A DNA stretch of 64,000 bases from Camellia lanceoleosa (lineage: Eukaryota; Streptophyta; Magnoliopsida; Ericales; Theaceae), in contig CM045758.1 of assembly GCA_025200525.1 (NCBI GenBank), positions 193,600,463 to 193,664,462 on the forward strand, written 5' to 3'. The notes under the pieces are model-generated. The model was given only the letters and a program-made list of their open reading frames with translations, was not told the DNA's origin and did not search any database. The position numbers were made by a program, and so were the translations under genes. Each line of letters starts with the position of its first letter. Position 1 is the first letter of the stretch. Below are positions 11,139-23,013 of this stretch, in pieces.

Positions 11139-12719
11139 TGTAGACAAGCCCGTGGGGGACCTCGCTACAGCTCGGACTCGATTTGTGTCACGGTTCTTAA
11201 TCTTGAACCAAAGAGTCCAAATCCGGCAAATCGTTTTGAGAAAACAGATTTTTTTGAAAGAAGTGCCAAACATGGACTGCTTTGCCAGATACAGAGTCGC
11301 CACCTAAATATTTTATTTTGGGAAATTTAGGAAACACTGACTTATTGCCTAAGGCCACGTGTCCGTTATCACCAAAGTTGCCTCGGCTTGGGAACTTGGG
11401 TACGATTGGGGAAGGTCACTTCGTGAGCACCCCCGCTCGCCCGATCAAAGATCGGCCTCCACTAACCATGATATCTAGTTTTGAAAACATTGCGTGCTCT
11501 TATTCCGATTATTAGCCTAGATTTACTATGTGATGCGCCAAAGATACAAGTATAAATGGGTGCTTTGAATTGGAACAAAACATTTCATGTTTGTTTTTGA
11601 AAGATGGTTTGCTACCTGCAGGTAGGCTTAAAATGCAGATTTTGCCACCCTCAGGTGGGCTTAGAAAAGATGGTTTTGTCACTATCTAGTGGGCTTAAAA
11701 CACACATTTGATGAACTGTTCCAATTCAAATAACCCAACCTTCACCCACAAGCATTCAGGCAGTTATATCACATAAGTACATAGCCTCATAGTAAGCATG
11801 CTATTCATGGCAGTCACTCACACGCATGCAACGATGCTAAAGCATAAAAACTCACCGAGTACTCCAAGCTAAAACAGAAACCGATTAGAAATCCGTGCAT
11901 GATCCTAACTATACAGAAATGCCTAATGCAACACATGCAAAAATGCAACTATAGCAGGCTCGGCTATTCTAAACATGGCATATAAAATGCAACAGATAAC
12001 ATGTATTCAACTTGGAATTGAAATACAATGCAATGAGTTATGATGCGCCGAGCCTGGTGCATGCAAAACAGATGAATGAATGTAACATGCTATCATACTG
12101 TATGCTAATTGAAACATGCCCTAATCTAACCATCATAAGCGGGTAAATAAAAAGGAAGAAAGACGTGGGGTTGGAAGACATACATCACACACACGCACAC
12201 TTATTACAATTATACCCTCACACAGAGGGTCTGAAAGAATAATATATAGTCCCGAATAAATACAGTCCGAATAAGTACAAAAATCCTAATTAATTTACAA
12301 ATTAATCTAGGAAAGCTATAAATTGGCAGGCAAGCCAGGGATTGCCTCAACTCTGATGAATGATGTATGTTTGGGCTGCCTTGCGAGGAAATCCACTAGG
12401 ATGCCCTAATTAACCTCTGTTTTGCAATTGTTCTTGGAAAGTGCGCCAAACTCTGAAAGGTTGCTGATTCTTGATTTGCTGCAACAGAGAGCAGGAAAGG
12501 GGCATAGCAATGTATTTTCACATATGTATGCATGCTTCGATTCTCGTGTCACCAATCACGCATATCGATGCATGATGGCTGAGGAGTCGAATTGCACAAC
12601 TCAATATGAAATGAATGCACATATAAACATAACAATACCTAAACTCCATCATGGATAATCCGGAGTGTTTGGGATCGAATTGAGACACGTTTACTCGAGT
12701 ACGAACGCCCTCGCTTCCG

Positions 12720-12930
12720 TGTTTCGCTAACTCCTATCCCAAACACAATGCAATATGCATGACATGCATGGATGCAACTAAGATACAACCTAACATGCAC
12801 AATGCTATGAAATGGCATACACGATGCACGAGGTAACATGGCATACACAATGCACTAATATACAACCTAGCATACACAATGCTGTGAAATGAAATAGCAT
12901 ACACAATGCATAATGGGCTTACACCAACAC
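12720..12930. repeat. Dispersed GCAT-loop-ATGC motifs
   Basis: The 13-mer GCATACACAATGC and variants recur many times over about 200 bp. Each is a 4-bp dyad (GCAT/ATGC) with a five-base loop. The same motif is expanded in the related copy at 28370-28880. Confidence 0.7.
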
Positions 12931-13219
12931 AAGTGGACCTCGGCCACACTCACATAGGAGGCCATTAGATGAAAATGAGACAACTCGAGATGCGTGCATG
13001 CGTGCACGCAAACCGAGGACCAACCCTAAGGCACGAAATGCCACTCTAACAAGACATGGCAAAACATGGAATATGGCATACTAGCATGCAAATTTCATCA
13101 GAAAAAAGTGATGCAAAACAGCCCCGAAACATGAAAGCATGGCACCCGAAGCATGGAATGAGACCCGAAACATGAAATTAGGCGCATGGAATGACCTATG
13201 GCTATGCAACGCATGCATT

Positions 13220-14150
13220 ATTTGAACATGAAGTGTGAAGAAAGAATCAAGAAAGCCCCAAAAAAAGCATATTTACAGTTTTAAGGAAGGCCAAACAGTG
13301 AACACAAATGGGGCTAAGCTAGCATGCAAAAATGGCCCCGAAAGCAAGATAATGAAGAAAGTAGCAGCTGCTGACCTCAAACAGAGAAAGGCCATTCGAA
13401 AATGTTGAAGAGGGGCCCAAAATATGGTATTTTACAGTTTACAACAAGCCACAAAAACAAACACAAGTATGGCTAAGCTCTCATGCAAGAAATGGGCCAA
13501 AAGAGGGACAAAGAAGCAAGTGATGGTTGCTGGCCTCAAACACAGGAGGGACCTTCAACAATATTGAATAGGGGCCCAAAATATGGCATTTTACAGTTGA
13601 TTACTAGACCCAAAATAGTGCAAAAGCATGCTTAAAATACTATGCAAAATAAGGCCTAAAAAGAGGTTTAAACACAAAGAGCAAAAAGGAAGCCTCAAAC
13701 ATCAAAAGACCCTTAATGAAACATGAAGAGGGAGTCAAAATAAGGCTATTTATAGTTCGGACTAAAGCCCAAAAATACAAGCATAATGGGGTAACAAAGC
13801 ATGCAAAAATAGGAGTAAAAGATAGATACAAAGGCAAGTGATATGTGGAAGCCTCAAACAGTGAGGAGACCTTCAACAATGTTGAATAAGGGCTCAAAAT
13901 AAGCCACTTTAAATTTTACAACATGCCTCAAAACAGTTTACATATAGGCCTAAAATACTATGCAAGAAAGAGGCATACAAGAAGGTAAAGAAGCAAGTGC
14001 AAAAAGGAAGCCTCAAACAGTGAGAGGCCCTTAATAAAACATGCAAAATAGCTCAAAATAAGCCTATTTCTAGTTAGGGTTGGAGCCCAAAAATGTAAGC
14101 ACAAGGAGCTAGAATATTGAACAAAATGAAGCACAAAAGAGGGAAAATGA
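13220..14150. repeat. ~159-bp tandem repeat inside the Ogre-like LTR
   Basis: The landmark CCTCAAAC recurs at 13375, 13534, 13693, 13852 and 14011, that is, every 159 bases. Each unit also carries a (G)GCCCAAAATA block, a TTTACAGTT-like block and CATGCAAAA. Five to six diverged units are visible. They are non-coding; the short frames at 13640-14170 are repeat artefacts. Confidence 0.8.
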
Positions 14151-15466
14151 AGCTTACCCTTGTAGACCAAGCTTCGGCAGCCTCTTGGCTTGAGAAGTGG
14201 TGCCTCCTAAGCTCTGAAAAGGTCTTCCAAGCTGCTGGAATGGAGTGGTGGTGTAGAAATGGGTATAGGATTTGAGAGGTTTGGAGGGTTGGAGTGTAGA
14301 GAGAGAGAGCTTCAATACAAGAGGCTTAAGGCAAATTTTTTCTAACCCTTTGCTAGGGGGCTGGGGCTGCTGGATATATAGACAAAAGGGTGGAAAAAAG
14401 GGGGAAAGATATGGGGGAAACAATTCAAGTTTCCCCCCAAAAAGGCACCCTCCCAGATACAAAATCTGGGGGGAAAAAGAGGGTAGATTTGTAATGTACC
14501 ACCCCTGAGGATTCAGGTCGGCCAAGTATCTAGGTTGCAGGTGGCCGGCCGGCTCTCCCCATGGCTCGCCGGCCAAGGGTCAAAAGGTCCAAGTTGGATT
14601 AATGGCCAGCCACCACAGATTGGTGGCCTCCCATGTGTGCTCAACACAGCCCTATGGTAAAAAACTGGAGACAGTGAACTAGGAGGGAGAAAAGGCCATT
14701 TCTTGGAGGGGTTCAAAACGGTCACACACAATTACTGGCCGACTATGTGATATTGGTGGCCTCCCAGGTGTGTACAACACAAATATGTGGTTTAGGGCTA
14801 GAAAAAGTGGCCTTAGGGTGGTCAACATTGGCTTCCGAGTGAGAAAAACAGGCGACAGAGGGCGATGAAGGAATATAACTGGTTACTGAAACAATTACTG
14901 GCCTCCCACCCTTCTATGACCTTCTCAACAATGAAACAGAGGTCCCTGCAAAAAAATGAACTCAAACCGATGTAAAATGAAGGTTCGGGGGCCGAAACGC
15001 GCAGTCCGGGGCCCCAAAAATTGACAGTTAGGCACCGGGAGTGGTGTTCGACCACAAAGTTGGTCTCTCGGACCACAGTGTCCCTCAAAAGGGAGGAAAT
15101 AAGATGCATGCCAAAAATCGGAGCAAACGGAGGTAGTTAAGCGGTCCCGAACCGCGGCACACGGCCAACGGCTCCGAAAAATCGGAAACCGGACTCCAAA
15201 CGGGCAAAATGGCCTACGACCACGAAACGTAGCCTACGGCCACTGAGAGATGATTTACGAGACCTCTCCCTCCCTTCTGGAGAAGAAACAGAGAAAATCA
15301 AGCCTGGTTCGCAAACCGAGGCAAATCATGAAAGAGTCCGGAAGTCCAAAGGTAAGGCTCGCAGCCGAGACTCTAAAACCTCTGAACGAGCACGATATGC
15401 AACATCACCAAGTGCTCAATCGGTGACATCTGAGTCTTAAGGTCGGTCAAAAATGGGGTGTCTACA

Positions 15467-15800
15467 GTTTAATTTTCCTCGCTTTCCAAATTGGATAACC
15501 CCTATTGTTGGTGAGATCTTTAGGAACACATGGTCTCCTATTTGAAATTCCAAGCCCCGTCTCCTTGTATTTGCATAGCTTTTCTGGCGGCTCTGAGCAG
15601 TATGAATTCGCTGTTGGATAAGTTGGATTTTCTCACTTGTGATTTGCACAATCTCGGGGCCTAATAGTTTCTTGTCTCCGACTTCCGCCCAACACAGAGG
15701 TGATTGACATCTCCTTCCATACAGAGCTTCATACGATGCCATTCCAATGTTTGCTTGGTAGCTATTGTTATAGGCGAATTCCACTAAAGGTAGGTGCTCA
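15467..15800 (-). pseudogene. Integrase middle part (gypsy 9350-25202)
   Basis: The minus strand reads EHLPLVEFAYNNSYQ, YEALYGRRCQSPLCWAEVG and GDHVFLKISPTIG, the conserved region between the catalytic core and the C-terminus of gypsy integrases. It is bounded on one side by the 4.3-kb solo LTR and on the other by the 15801-16480 insert. A 27-base piece of the same gene (CVLDLKGNWDEH) survives at 16481-16513. Confidence 0.85.
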
Positions 15801-15957
15801 CATGGCCGGACCGACCGGCGGGACTCGGTTGAACCGGCTTCGGGTGGGTTCCGGGTCCCGTAAATACCCGAAAACCCAAAAAACAAAAAAAAAAAAAATT
15901 TAAGAAAAAAAAAAAAAACGGTGAACCCCTCCGCCGGTGACCGTCGAGGCGGACCCT

Positions 15958-15989
<32 letters not shown>

Positions 15990-16480
15990 CTTTTCTTTCT
16001 TTTCTTTCTTTCTTTCTTATTATATATATATATATATATAAAATATAAGAATATAAGAAAATTTTAATTTGAAACTCAGAGTTTGATGAAATTATTGTGA
16101 AAGTCTTCATCTATTTATAAGGATTCAATTAAATGTATTGAATATTGAAATTTTGATATTTCAATCAAATTATTTGAACTAAAATCATATGGAGGGAATA
16201 TTAAATATTTGATTTCATCTTCCAAAATTGAAATTAATAATATTTTAAAATATATTATTATATTTTTCAATAAAAAAAATATTAGGACAAATATTTAAGA
16301 TAATTTAATATTTTTAATATTTTAATTTATAATTTTATTACTTATATTTTTATTTAAATATAATTTAAATATATTTATTACGTCACTGTTCGATTTTTCT
16401 TTCCAACCCGACGTGAGAAAACCCACTCCCCATCCCTTTTCTTTTTCCCCACGGTCCGTCCCACCGGTTTTAAAACATTG
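15801..16480. mobile_element. Small DNA-transposon-like insertion
   Basis: It splits the integrase codons between 15800 and 16481 and is flanked by TGCTCA on both sides; extended to 8 bp the match is GGTGCTCA against TGTGCTCA. The ends are CATGGCCGGACCG and, inverted, CAATGTTTTAAAACCGG, only partly complementary. An 8-bp duplication and CA/TG ends would suit a hAT-type element. The interior has A-rich and T-rich runs (15883-15919, 15959-15990), an (AT)n tract at 16021-16040, and no gene. Confidence 0.55.
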
Positions 16481-16513
16481 TGCTCATCCCAGTTACCTTT
16501 GAGGTCCAACACG

Positions 16514-19124
16514 TGTGACGCCCCAAATCTACACTATTGATTGCAGTCAAGGGAGAGTCACTAATGAGTCTTATGGTCAATAACCAAGTAAGATCCCAGA
16601 TCACCGGAGGAGTCAAATTAGCCTCCCTTCTAAGTTCGGCTTTCTTTGGCAGTGCACTACCCTTTTGACAGATCTTAAAAGGTATTGACATAAGGTCTCA
16701 TAAGCAACGATAAGGTGTATACATATAAATATTAGAATATAAGTACATAACAACCACGAATATCCTTAATTTCAAAAGCTTGTTCTATTACATTACATCC
16801 CCAAAAGAAAATTTGAATATTCATATGAGTCTTACAAAATATCAAAAGAATTTCTAACTTTCCTAAGATAGCCAAAAGTCTTCAAAGGTTTTAGGTTCAT
16901 CGTCTCCAGCTATAAGCTCCTCTTCGGCACCTGGCATGATACACCGTGAGCTTTGAATGCCCAGTAAACACACACATACCCCGTCCATTTTTCCCAGTCC
17001 AATACACAATCACAAATATAACATCAAGTAGTAAAGCATAATACTCAACTAAATAAACAAAGGGTTACAAGTTAGATGTTAGTAAACTAGAAATCCCCCA
17101 AAGAGATTTTGTCCTCCCAACCACAAGAATCGGACGCGGATTATTCGGTATGCCTCCTCTTTTGCTGCTTTGTTGCAGAACTAACCTTGGATGCCAAACC
17201 AACGGTTATATACCGCGTAGCGCCAACTGCAGGGCCTCAAAAGAGACGGTAATAATGGGCTTTGCCCAAATCCCTCCTTACACCAAACCACCTAGGGTCC
17301 GAATACAACTGCTCTGTTCAAGGGTTCCGAAAACCACTTGCGCAAGACTTTAACTTCCAAATAGGGAACACATCCCAACAATCCATACATCACATATTAT
17401 CATCCTTTCATTACTCAAGTGCTCGAAAACCCAATACCATCCCAATTAAGTTTTCCGTTGAGTTAAATGTTTTAAATAAAGGTTTGCCCAACTTAACAAA
17501 ATAATAATATCCACATAAGCATGCATCATTAAGATGAGGAAGATAAAGAACATAACCATAACACATATAATATCATGCCAAGATATGATCATAAGCTAAT
17601 AAGCATTTTCATGAACTCAAGAGCATAAAACATCCATGCACAACAAAATTTCCAGATTCAATATCACATAAGGATTAGAATGAATGGACTATTTTAGATT
17701 TTTCACCGGACTCAGCCTTCCTATGGTTCGTAGAGAATTTAATTTAGTTTTCAGAACATATTTCGGAAATGGGATAGCTTTTCTAGATTTTAAGTTATTT
17801 AGAAAACACTCCAGCACTGTCCAGATTCGTCGACCGTTACGAAAATTTGATTTTCTTGCAAACCATTCACTGTTTTTCAATGAAACCAATTTTAGTTAAA
17901 AGCTAACTCCTTAAGGAAGATTTTGACATAAAATATAGGTCTAGAATAATTTTCTATATTTTTCTAGAAATTTTGAAAGTTGGTTGCGAAAACAGATTCT
18001 AAGGCACAATACCCAAAACAAGAAGATTTGTGAGAAAAGAGATCCACTACGGGAAATTTGCATTTATTTTGTGATGAAAACATGCTAACTAACATATATT
18101 AAACTCAAAAAATTTGCTTGAAGGTGTGCCTTTGGAAAGTTTGAGAGATTGGTATGAAAAAAGATAGTTTTGTACTGAAATGAGGAAAAATACAAGAGAG
18201 GTAGAATCAAGGCTCAACTCTTATCATTTTTAACACAAGTAACTCATCAATAACACATTTGAAAACATTATTTAGAACCCTTAAGAACATGTATTTGAAA
18301 AAGGAGAATGAAAGAGAAGGTTGTGTTGTGGCTTACTTGCTAGGCTTTGAACAAGATGGCTCTCCTCTTCCTTCCTCTCCCTCTCAAGACTTCTCTCTTG
18401 CTCTCCTTCTTCTCTTCTAGGCCGAATGTGTGTGTGAGTGTGCTTGTTTGTGTTTGCCATGCTAGAGTGGTGGTATTTATAGGCAAATTTTGTTATAAAA
18501 TGACATAAAAGTCCACTTGTTGGAATTGGATGGAAATGTTAGGATTTACTTGGAGTCTAATGGAATAGGAGTGATTAGGGAGCTTAATCATGGGATTAGG
18601 CAATATCTAGTTGGTCCCTAGTTGAAATGAAACTAGTATTGGAAACAAAATCCTAGGTCTAGGGGTACTAGGTGTTAGGGTTTCTAGAAGACCATGATTA
18701 CAATTCTTGAAAATAGGTTCCTCACATCTCCCTAGGGTGGCCGGCCATTGGGAAGGGTGATGGGGCTATTTTTTTATTCAATTTAGGCACTAGGGACACA
18801 TCCCCCAATATATATATATATATATAGATCTCAATTTGATTGATAGTACCTATAGTATAAAGTACATGTACTAGTTTTGGAGCAAATCTTGAAATTAATT
18901 AAAGAAGTGAGGGCTTGGAATTAAATTCATGTATTGGAACCTTACTTATGTAGAATTAAATGAAATTAGGCTAAGGAACCTAATTCGGCTAGGATATTCC
19001 TGTTTTGATTAAAAAAAAAATGCTAACCAACAAGATTCGAAATAATTCAAGGAACTGAGGGGCTTTAAGGAAATAATTCAAATATTAGGGTTTTAAAGAG
19101 AATACATTTTTCAGGGGCTTCACA
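16514..19124 (-). mobile_element. Solo LTR of a gypsy-like element, 2.6 kb
   Basis: Starts TGTGACGCCCCAAATC and ends GGGGCTTCACA, with the target duplication ACACG at 16509-16513 and 19125-19129, inside the integrase gene. No gag or pol, primer site or second LTR is visible, so it is the product of LTR-LTR recombination. A minus-strand TATA box (TATAAATA) is at 18474-18481 with an ACACAC-rich leader downstream, giving a minus orientation. It is unrelated at its ends to the host element's LTRs. Confidence 0.85.
18474..18481 (-). promoter_or_regulatory. TATA box of the 2.6-kb solo LTR
   Basis: Minus-strand CTATAAATACC followed about 30 bases downstream by a CA-rich leader, as expected for the U3/R boundary. 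Confidence 0.5.
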
Positions 19125-19129
19125 ACACG

Positions 19130-21414
19130 CATACACATAACATGTCTTCCAACGTCAGGATTGTTCTTTCGGACTGCCCATCAGTTTGTGGGTAATAAGC
19201 CTTACTAAACTTCAGTGTTGTTCCCAAAGTTTCTTGTAATTTTTTCAAGAAGTGAGACACGAAGCGGGGGTCTCGGTCAGACACGATTGAAACTGGCATG
19301 CCATGTAAACGAATAACTTCCTTGATGTACAAAGTGGCAAACTTATTAAGGGAGTACATGATTTTGATTGACAGAAAATGAGCTGACTTCGTTAATTGGT
19401 CTACTATAACCCATATTGCATCATTCTTCAAAAATGACTGTGGTAGCTCGACCACGAAGTCCATAGCAATGTGCTCCAATTTCCATTCAGGAATAGGGAG
19501 TGGTTGCAGCAGTTCTGCAGGTCTCTGATGTTCTGCTTTAACACGCTGACAATGTAGACATTTGGAGACATGGCTTGCTATGTCTCTTTTCATTTATGTC
19601 CACCAGTAGTGTTCATTCAGATCCTGGTACATCTTTGTGTTGCCAGGGTGGACTGCAAATCTCGAGCTATGAGCTTCCACCAATATCTTCTTCTTGAGTT
19701 TCGGAACGTCGGGTACGCAAATTCGATTTTGAAATTTTAGTATTCTATTGCTTATAGTAAAATTAGGATCAAGCGTACTCTTTTGTTCCTCGTACTTTTT
19801 CTTCAAAAGTTTATGTTCACATTGGCGCGCTTTAATTTCTTCCATCAAGGTAGGTTCCATGGTTATGTTGGCGAGCAGTCCATTAATCTTGTAGGAAACG
19901 AGAGTACATGCCAAACCTCTGGCCGTCTTTTGGCTTAGTGCGTCTGCCACCACGTTAGCTTTGCCTGGATGATGATGGATTTTTACATCATAGTCTTTCA
20001 TAAATTCTAGCCACCGCTGTTGTCTCATATTCAGTTCCTTCTGTGTAAACAGATATTTAAGACTCTTGTGATCAGTGTAAATCTCGCAGGTTGTACCGTA
20101 GAGATAACAACACTAGATTTTGAGGACAAAAATCACCGCTGCCAATTCCAGATCATGTGTTGGGTAGTTCTTCTCATGGGTCTTTAGTTGGTGTGAGGCA
20201 TAAGCAATGACTTTTCCATTTTGCATAAGAACACAACCCAAACCATTATATAAGGCATCACTATAAATTACGAACCCATCTGCTCCTGTAGAGAGTGCTA
20301 GTATAGGAGTTGACACAAGTCGACTTTTCAATTCTTGGTAACAGCGCTCCTGTTTGTCAGTCTATTCAAATGGTGTGTTCTTTTGAGTTAGTTAGGTCAA
20401 AGGTGATGCTATTTTTTGAGAAATCTTGCACGAAGCGTCAGTAATAATCAGCTAGACCCAAGAAACTTCGAATTTCTGACATATTAGTAGGTCGTGGCCA
20501 GTCCATAATTGTTGCAACTTTTTGGGGGTCAACCGAGATGCCATCTTTGTTAATGACGTAACCGAAGAAGTGTACACCAGTGATCCAGAATTCGCATTTC
20601 TTCAACTTGGCATAAAATTTGTGATCACGTAGTGTTTGGAGAATCGTTTGCAAGTGCTGCTCATGGGCCTCTAGTGACTTGGAGTATATGAGGATATCGT
20701 CAATGAAAACGATGACGAACTCATCAAGATAGGGTTTGAACACTCGGTTCATGAGGTCCATGAAAGCTGCTGGAGCATTTGTAATGCCAAAAGGCATGAC
20801 AAGAAACTCGTAGTGATCGCAACGGGTTCTGAAGGCAGTTTTTTCGATGCTTTTCGTTTTGACTTTTAGTTGATGGTAGCTAGATCGCAAGTCAATTTTG
20901 GAGAATACTTGGGCGCCTTGAAGTTGATCGAACAAGTCATCGATTCATGGCAGAGGGTACTGATTCTTGATGGTGACCTTGTTTAGCTCCCAGTAATCGA
21001 TGCATAACCTCATCGTGCCATCCTTTTTCTTTACGAACAGTACTGGGGCTTCCCAGGGTGAGGTACTAGGTCTAATAAAACCCTTGTCCAGGAATTCCTG
21101 GAGTTAAGTCTTCAGTTCTTTCAATTCCAGCATTAACATGCGGAAAGGGGCTTTTGATACTGGTTGGGTACTGGGTTAAGTTTCAATGGTGAATTCGATT
21201 TCTCGATCGACCGGGATGCTAGGCAGATCTTCAGGAAAGACATCTAGGAATTCTCAAACCACGAGGATTGCATCAACGATGGGGGCCTCTTTTTGTGCAT
21301 CGATCACATAATAGATATAACTACAACAACCCTTTCTTAGAAGTTGTTGGGCTATCTTGGAAGATATAATATAGGGAGGGTTGGAACTTCAGTCCTATCA
21401 AAGACAAGCTCGGG
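19130..21414 (-). pseudogene. Gypsy RT-RNase H-integrase (element 9350-25202)
   Basis: On the minus strand the RT part (20935-20438) has [27 protein letters not shown] and the catalytic FIDD near 20700. RNase H follows with [14 protein letters not shown] and [11 protein letters not shown]. Integrase has the zinc-finger pair CLHC, MDFVVELP, VSDRDPRFVS and TDGQSERTI, giving the D-D-E triad at residues 45, 106 and 132 of the 19593-19120 reading. RNase H and integrase share one frame; the RT lies in another, so a shift occurs near 20400. Stops at 20110 and 20437 fit Trp or Arg codons changed by single transitions. Upstream of the RT palm (20936-21414) the RT fingers are badly decayed. Confidence 0.9.
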
Positions 21415-22780
21415 TTAGTTTGGTAACCTGAGGGAGACCTTTTTGGCATTACAATCAATAGAGGCATGGTTGGTAGCCATCCAATCCATCCTTAAGATTA
21501 CATCAAAGTTCCCAATGCGGAGGGGAATCAAGTCTACGTATAAGGTTTTTCCTTTTAAGGATATAGTACATGATTTGTACACCTCAGTACTACAAGCAGG
21601 CTTACCAGAAGGAAAAGACATAGACAATATATATCCTAAGGGTTTGGGTGTTGATGCTAACTTAGCAGCAAAGTGGTGTGCAACAAAAGAATGAGTTGAG
21701 TCAATGAGAACATGAGCTAAATGACCACAGATAGAAAGTATACCTGACACAACATTTTCGGTAACTTCTGGTTTTCCAGGTACCAAGGCAAAAGCCTTTC
21801 CATGGCGTTTTTGGTCCTTCTTCTCTCCTACAGGTCTTGCGGGTTTTTTGACTAGGCCAAAAGAGCTAGCTGTAGGATTGGTCAGCTTTGGATAGTCCCT
21901 CAGTAAGTGGCCAACTTGACCGCATTTAAAGCATGCTCTCGTGTCTCGATGGCATTGTCCCCAATGAGCCCTTCCAGACGTAGGACAAGTTGGAATGGTG
22001 CCACCTCGGGGGTTAGTGGGACCTTGATTGCCTAAATTGGTTGCACCCGTGTTTACCCTCTTGGGAGGCGTAACACCAGATCTTTTGTTGTCTCTTTCCC
22101 AAAATCGCTTCTTTTGGCTTGATTTCCCAGAATGCGAGACTTTAATCCTTTTTTCTGCAATGTACGCTCGGTCTATCACTTCTACATAGGTTGGAAATTT
22201 CAAAACCTCAAGCATATCTTTGATTTCAGTATCCAATCCTACTTCGAATTTTCTTGCTTTTTGAGCTTTAGTGGGGATGACATAGGTCACAAATCGAGCG
22301 AGTTGTATGAACTTGCTCTCGTATTCGGCCATTGTCATGGTTCCTTGCTTTAGATGTATGAATTCTGACGTCTTCTGTTCCCGCAACGAATTTGGAAAGT
22401 ATTTTTCATAAAATACTTCCAAGAATCTTGCCCAAGTCACAATTTCTTCTTTTTTTAGAGTGAGAAGCCACAATTCTTGTGCATTATCTTTGAAAGTGAA
22501 AGTGACGAGCGTTACCTTCTGTCTTTTGGTGCAAGGTAAAGCGCAAAAAATCTTTTCCATGTCTTTAACGCAAGCGTCCGCTACCATTGGGTTTGGACCA
22601 CCGGTAAATGTGGTGGGTTTTAGATCCTGGAACTGTTTGCTCCTCTCTCCGTTCCGACATCCAATTGTTAATGTTAGTTTGTAAGGTTTGCAGAAAGCTA
22701 GTAACTGCTCTTTCCATGATTCTTTCCATCGACTCAATGCCACTGGCTGATGACTCGCTTCCATTACCATTATTGGCCAT
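21415..22780 (-). pseudogene. Gypsy gag-protease (element 9350-25202)
   Basis: The likely start is the Met at 22780 (MANNGNGSESSASGIESMER), with a frameshift near 22640 joining the long frame that ends at 21415. Gag signatures are EVFYEKYFPNSLREQK and FIHLKQGTMTMAEYESKF, packaging the RNA into particles. The zinc knuckle CFKCGQVGHLLRDYP has lost its last Cys to Tyr. The aspartic protease segment reads HVLIDSTHSFVAHH, where the Gly of the usual DSG active site is missing, probably through a 6-bp deletion. Both defects would make the product non-functional. Confidence 0.88.
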
Positions 22781-23013
22781 TCTATAAAGTAATAAATGAG
22801 ACATTACATCCATAACACATCATATATGTGTATAGCGCAATATATATATATATATAAAATACAAAATTTACTATTTTTACAATTAATATTACATCCTTAT
22901 TCAAAAGTCAAAATATGTTAGTGTCTCGTCCCTGTGGTACAATAAAAACAAAAAAAAATAGGGATTAGAACACATCATTGTTAGTGTACAAAAACGGTTT
23001 TCTTCTACCAAAT

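Larger units (their letters stand above)
11139..15466 (-). mobile_element. Tat/Ogre-like solo LTR, 4.3 kb
   Basis: Starts TGTAGACAAGCC and ends GGGGTGTCTACA, with the duplication GTTTA at 11134-11138 and 15467-15471, cleanly splitting the integrase frame of the host element. No internal pair of LTRs, primer site or gag/pol was seen, so it reads as one very long LTR. Read on the minus strand it starts TGTAGACACCCCATTTTTG, a familiar start for Tat-lineage elements, whose Ogre branch has LTRs of several kilobases. A TATA-like CTATATATCC (minus) lies near 14372-14382. A second, diverged copy is at 26474-31866. Confidence 0.72.

Noticed and set aside
14154..14576. 140-codon minus-strand frame rich in Pro and Leu
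   Set aside because: Lies in the Ogre-like LTR around its TATA region, with no motif and a competing plus-strand frame.
15784..16110. 108-codon frame with long Lys and Phe runs
   Set aside because: Caused by homopolymer A/T and (TTTC)n tracts in the small inserted element.
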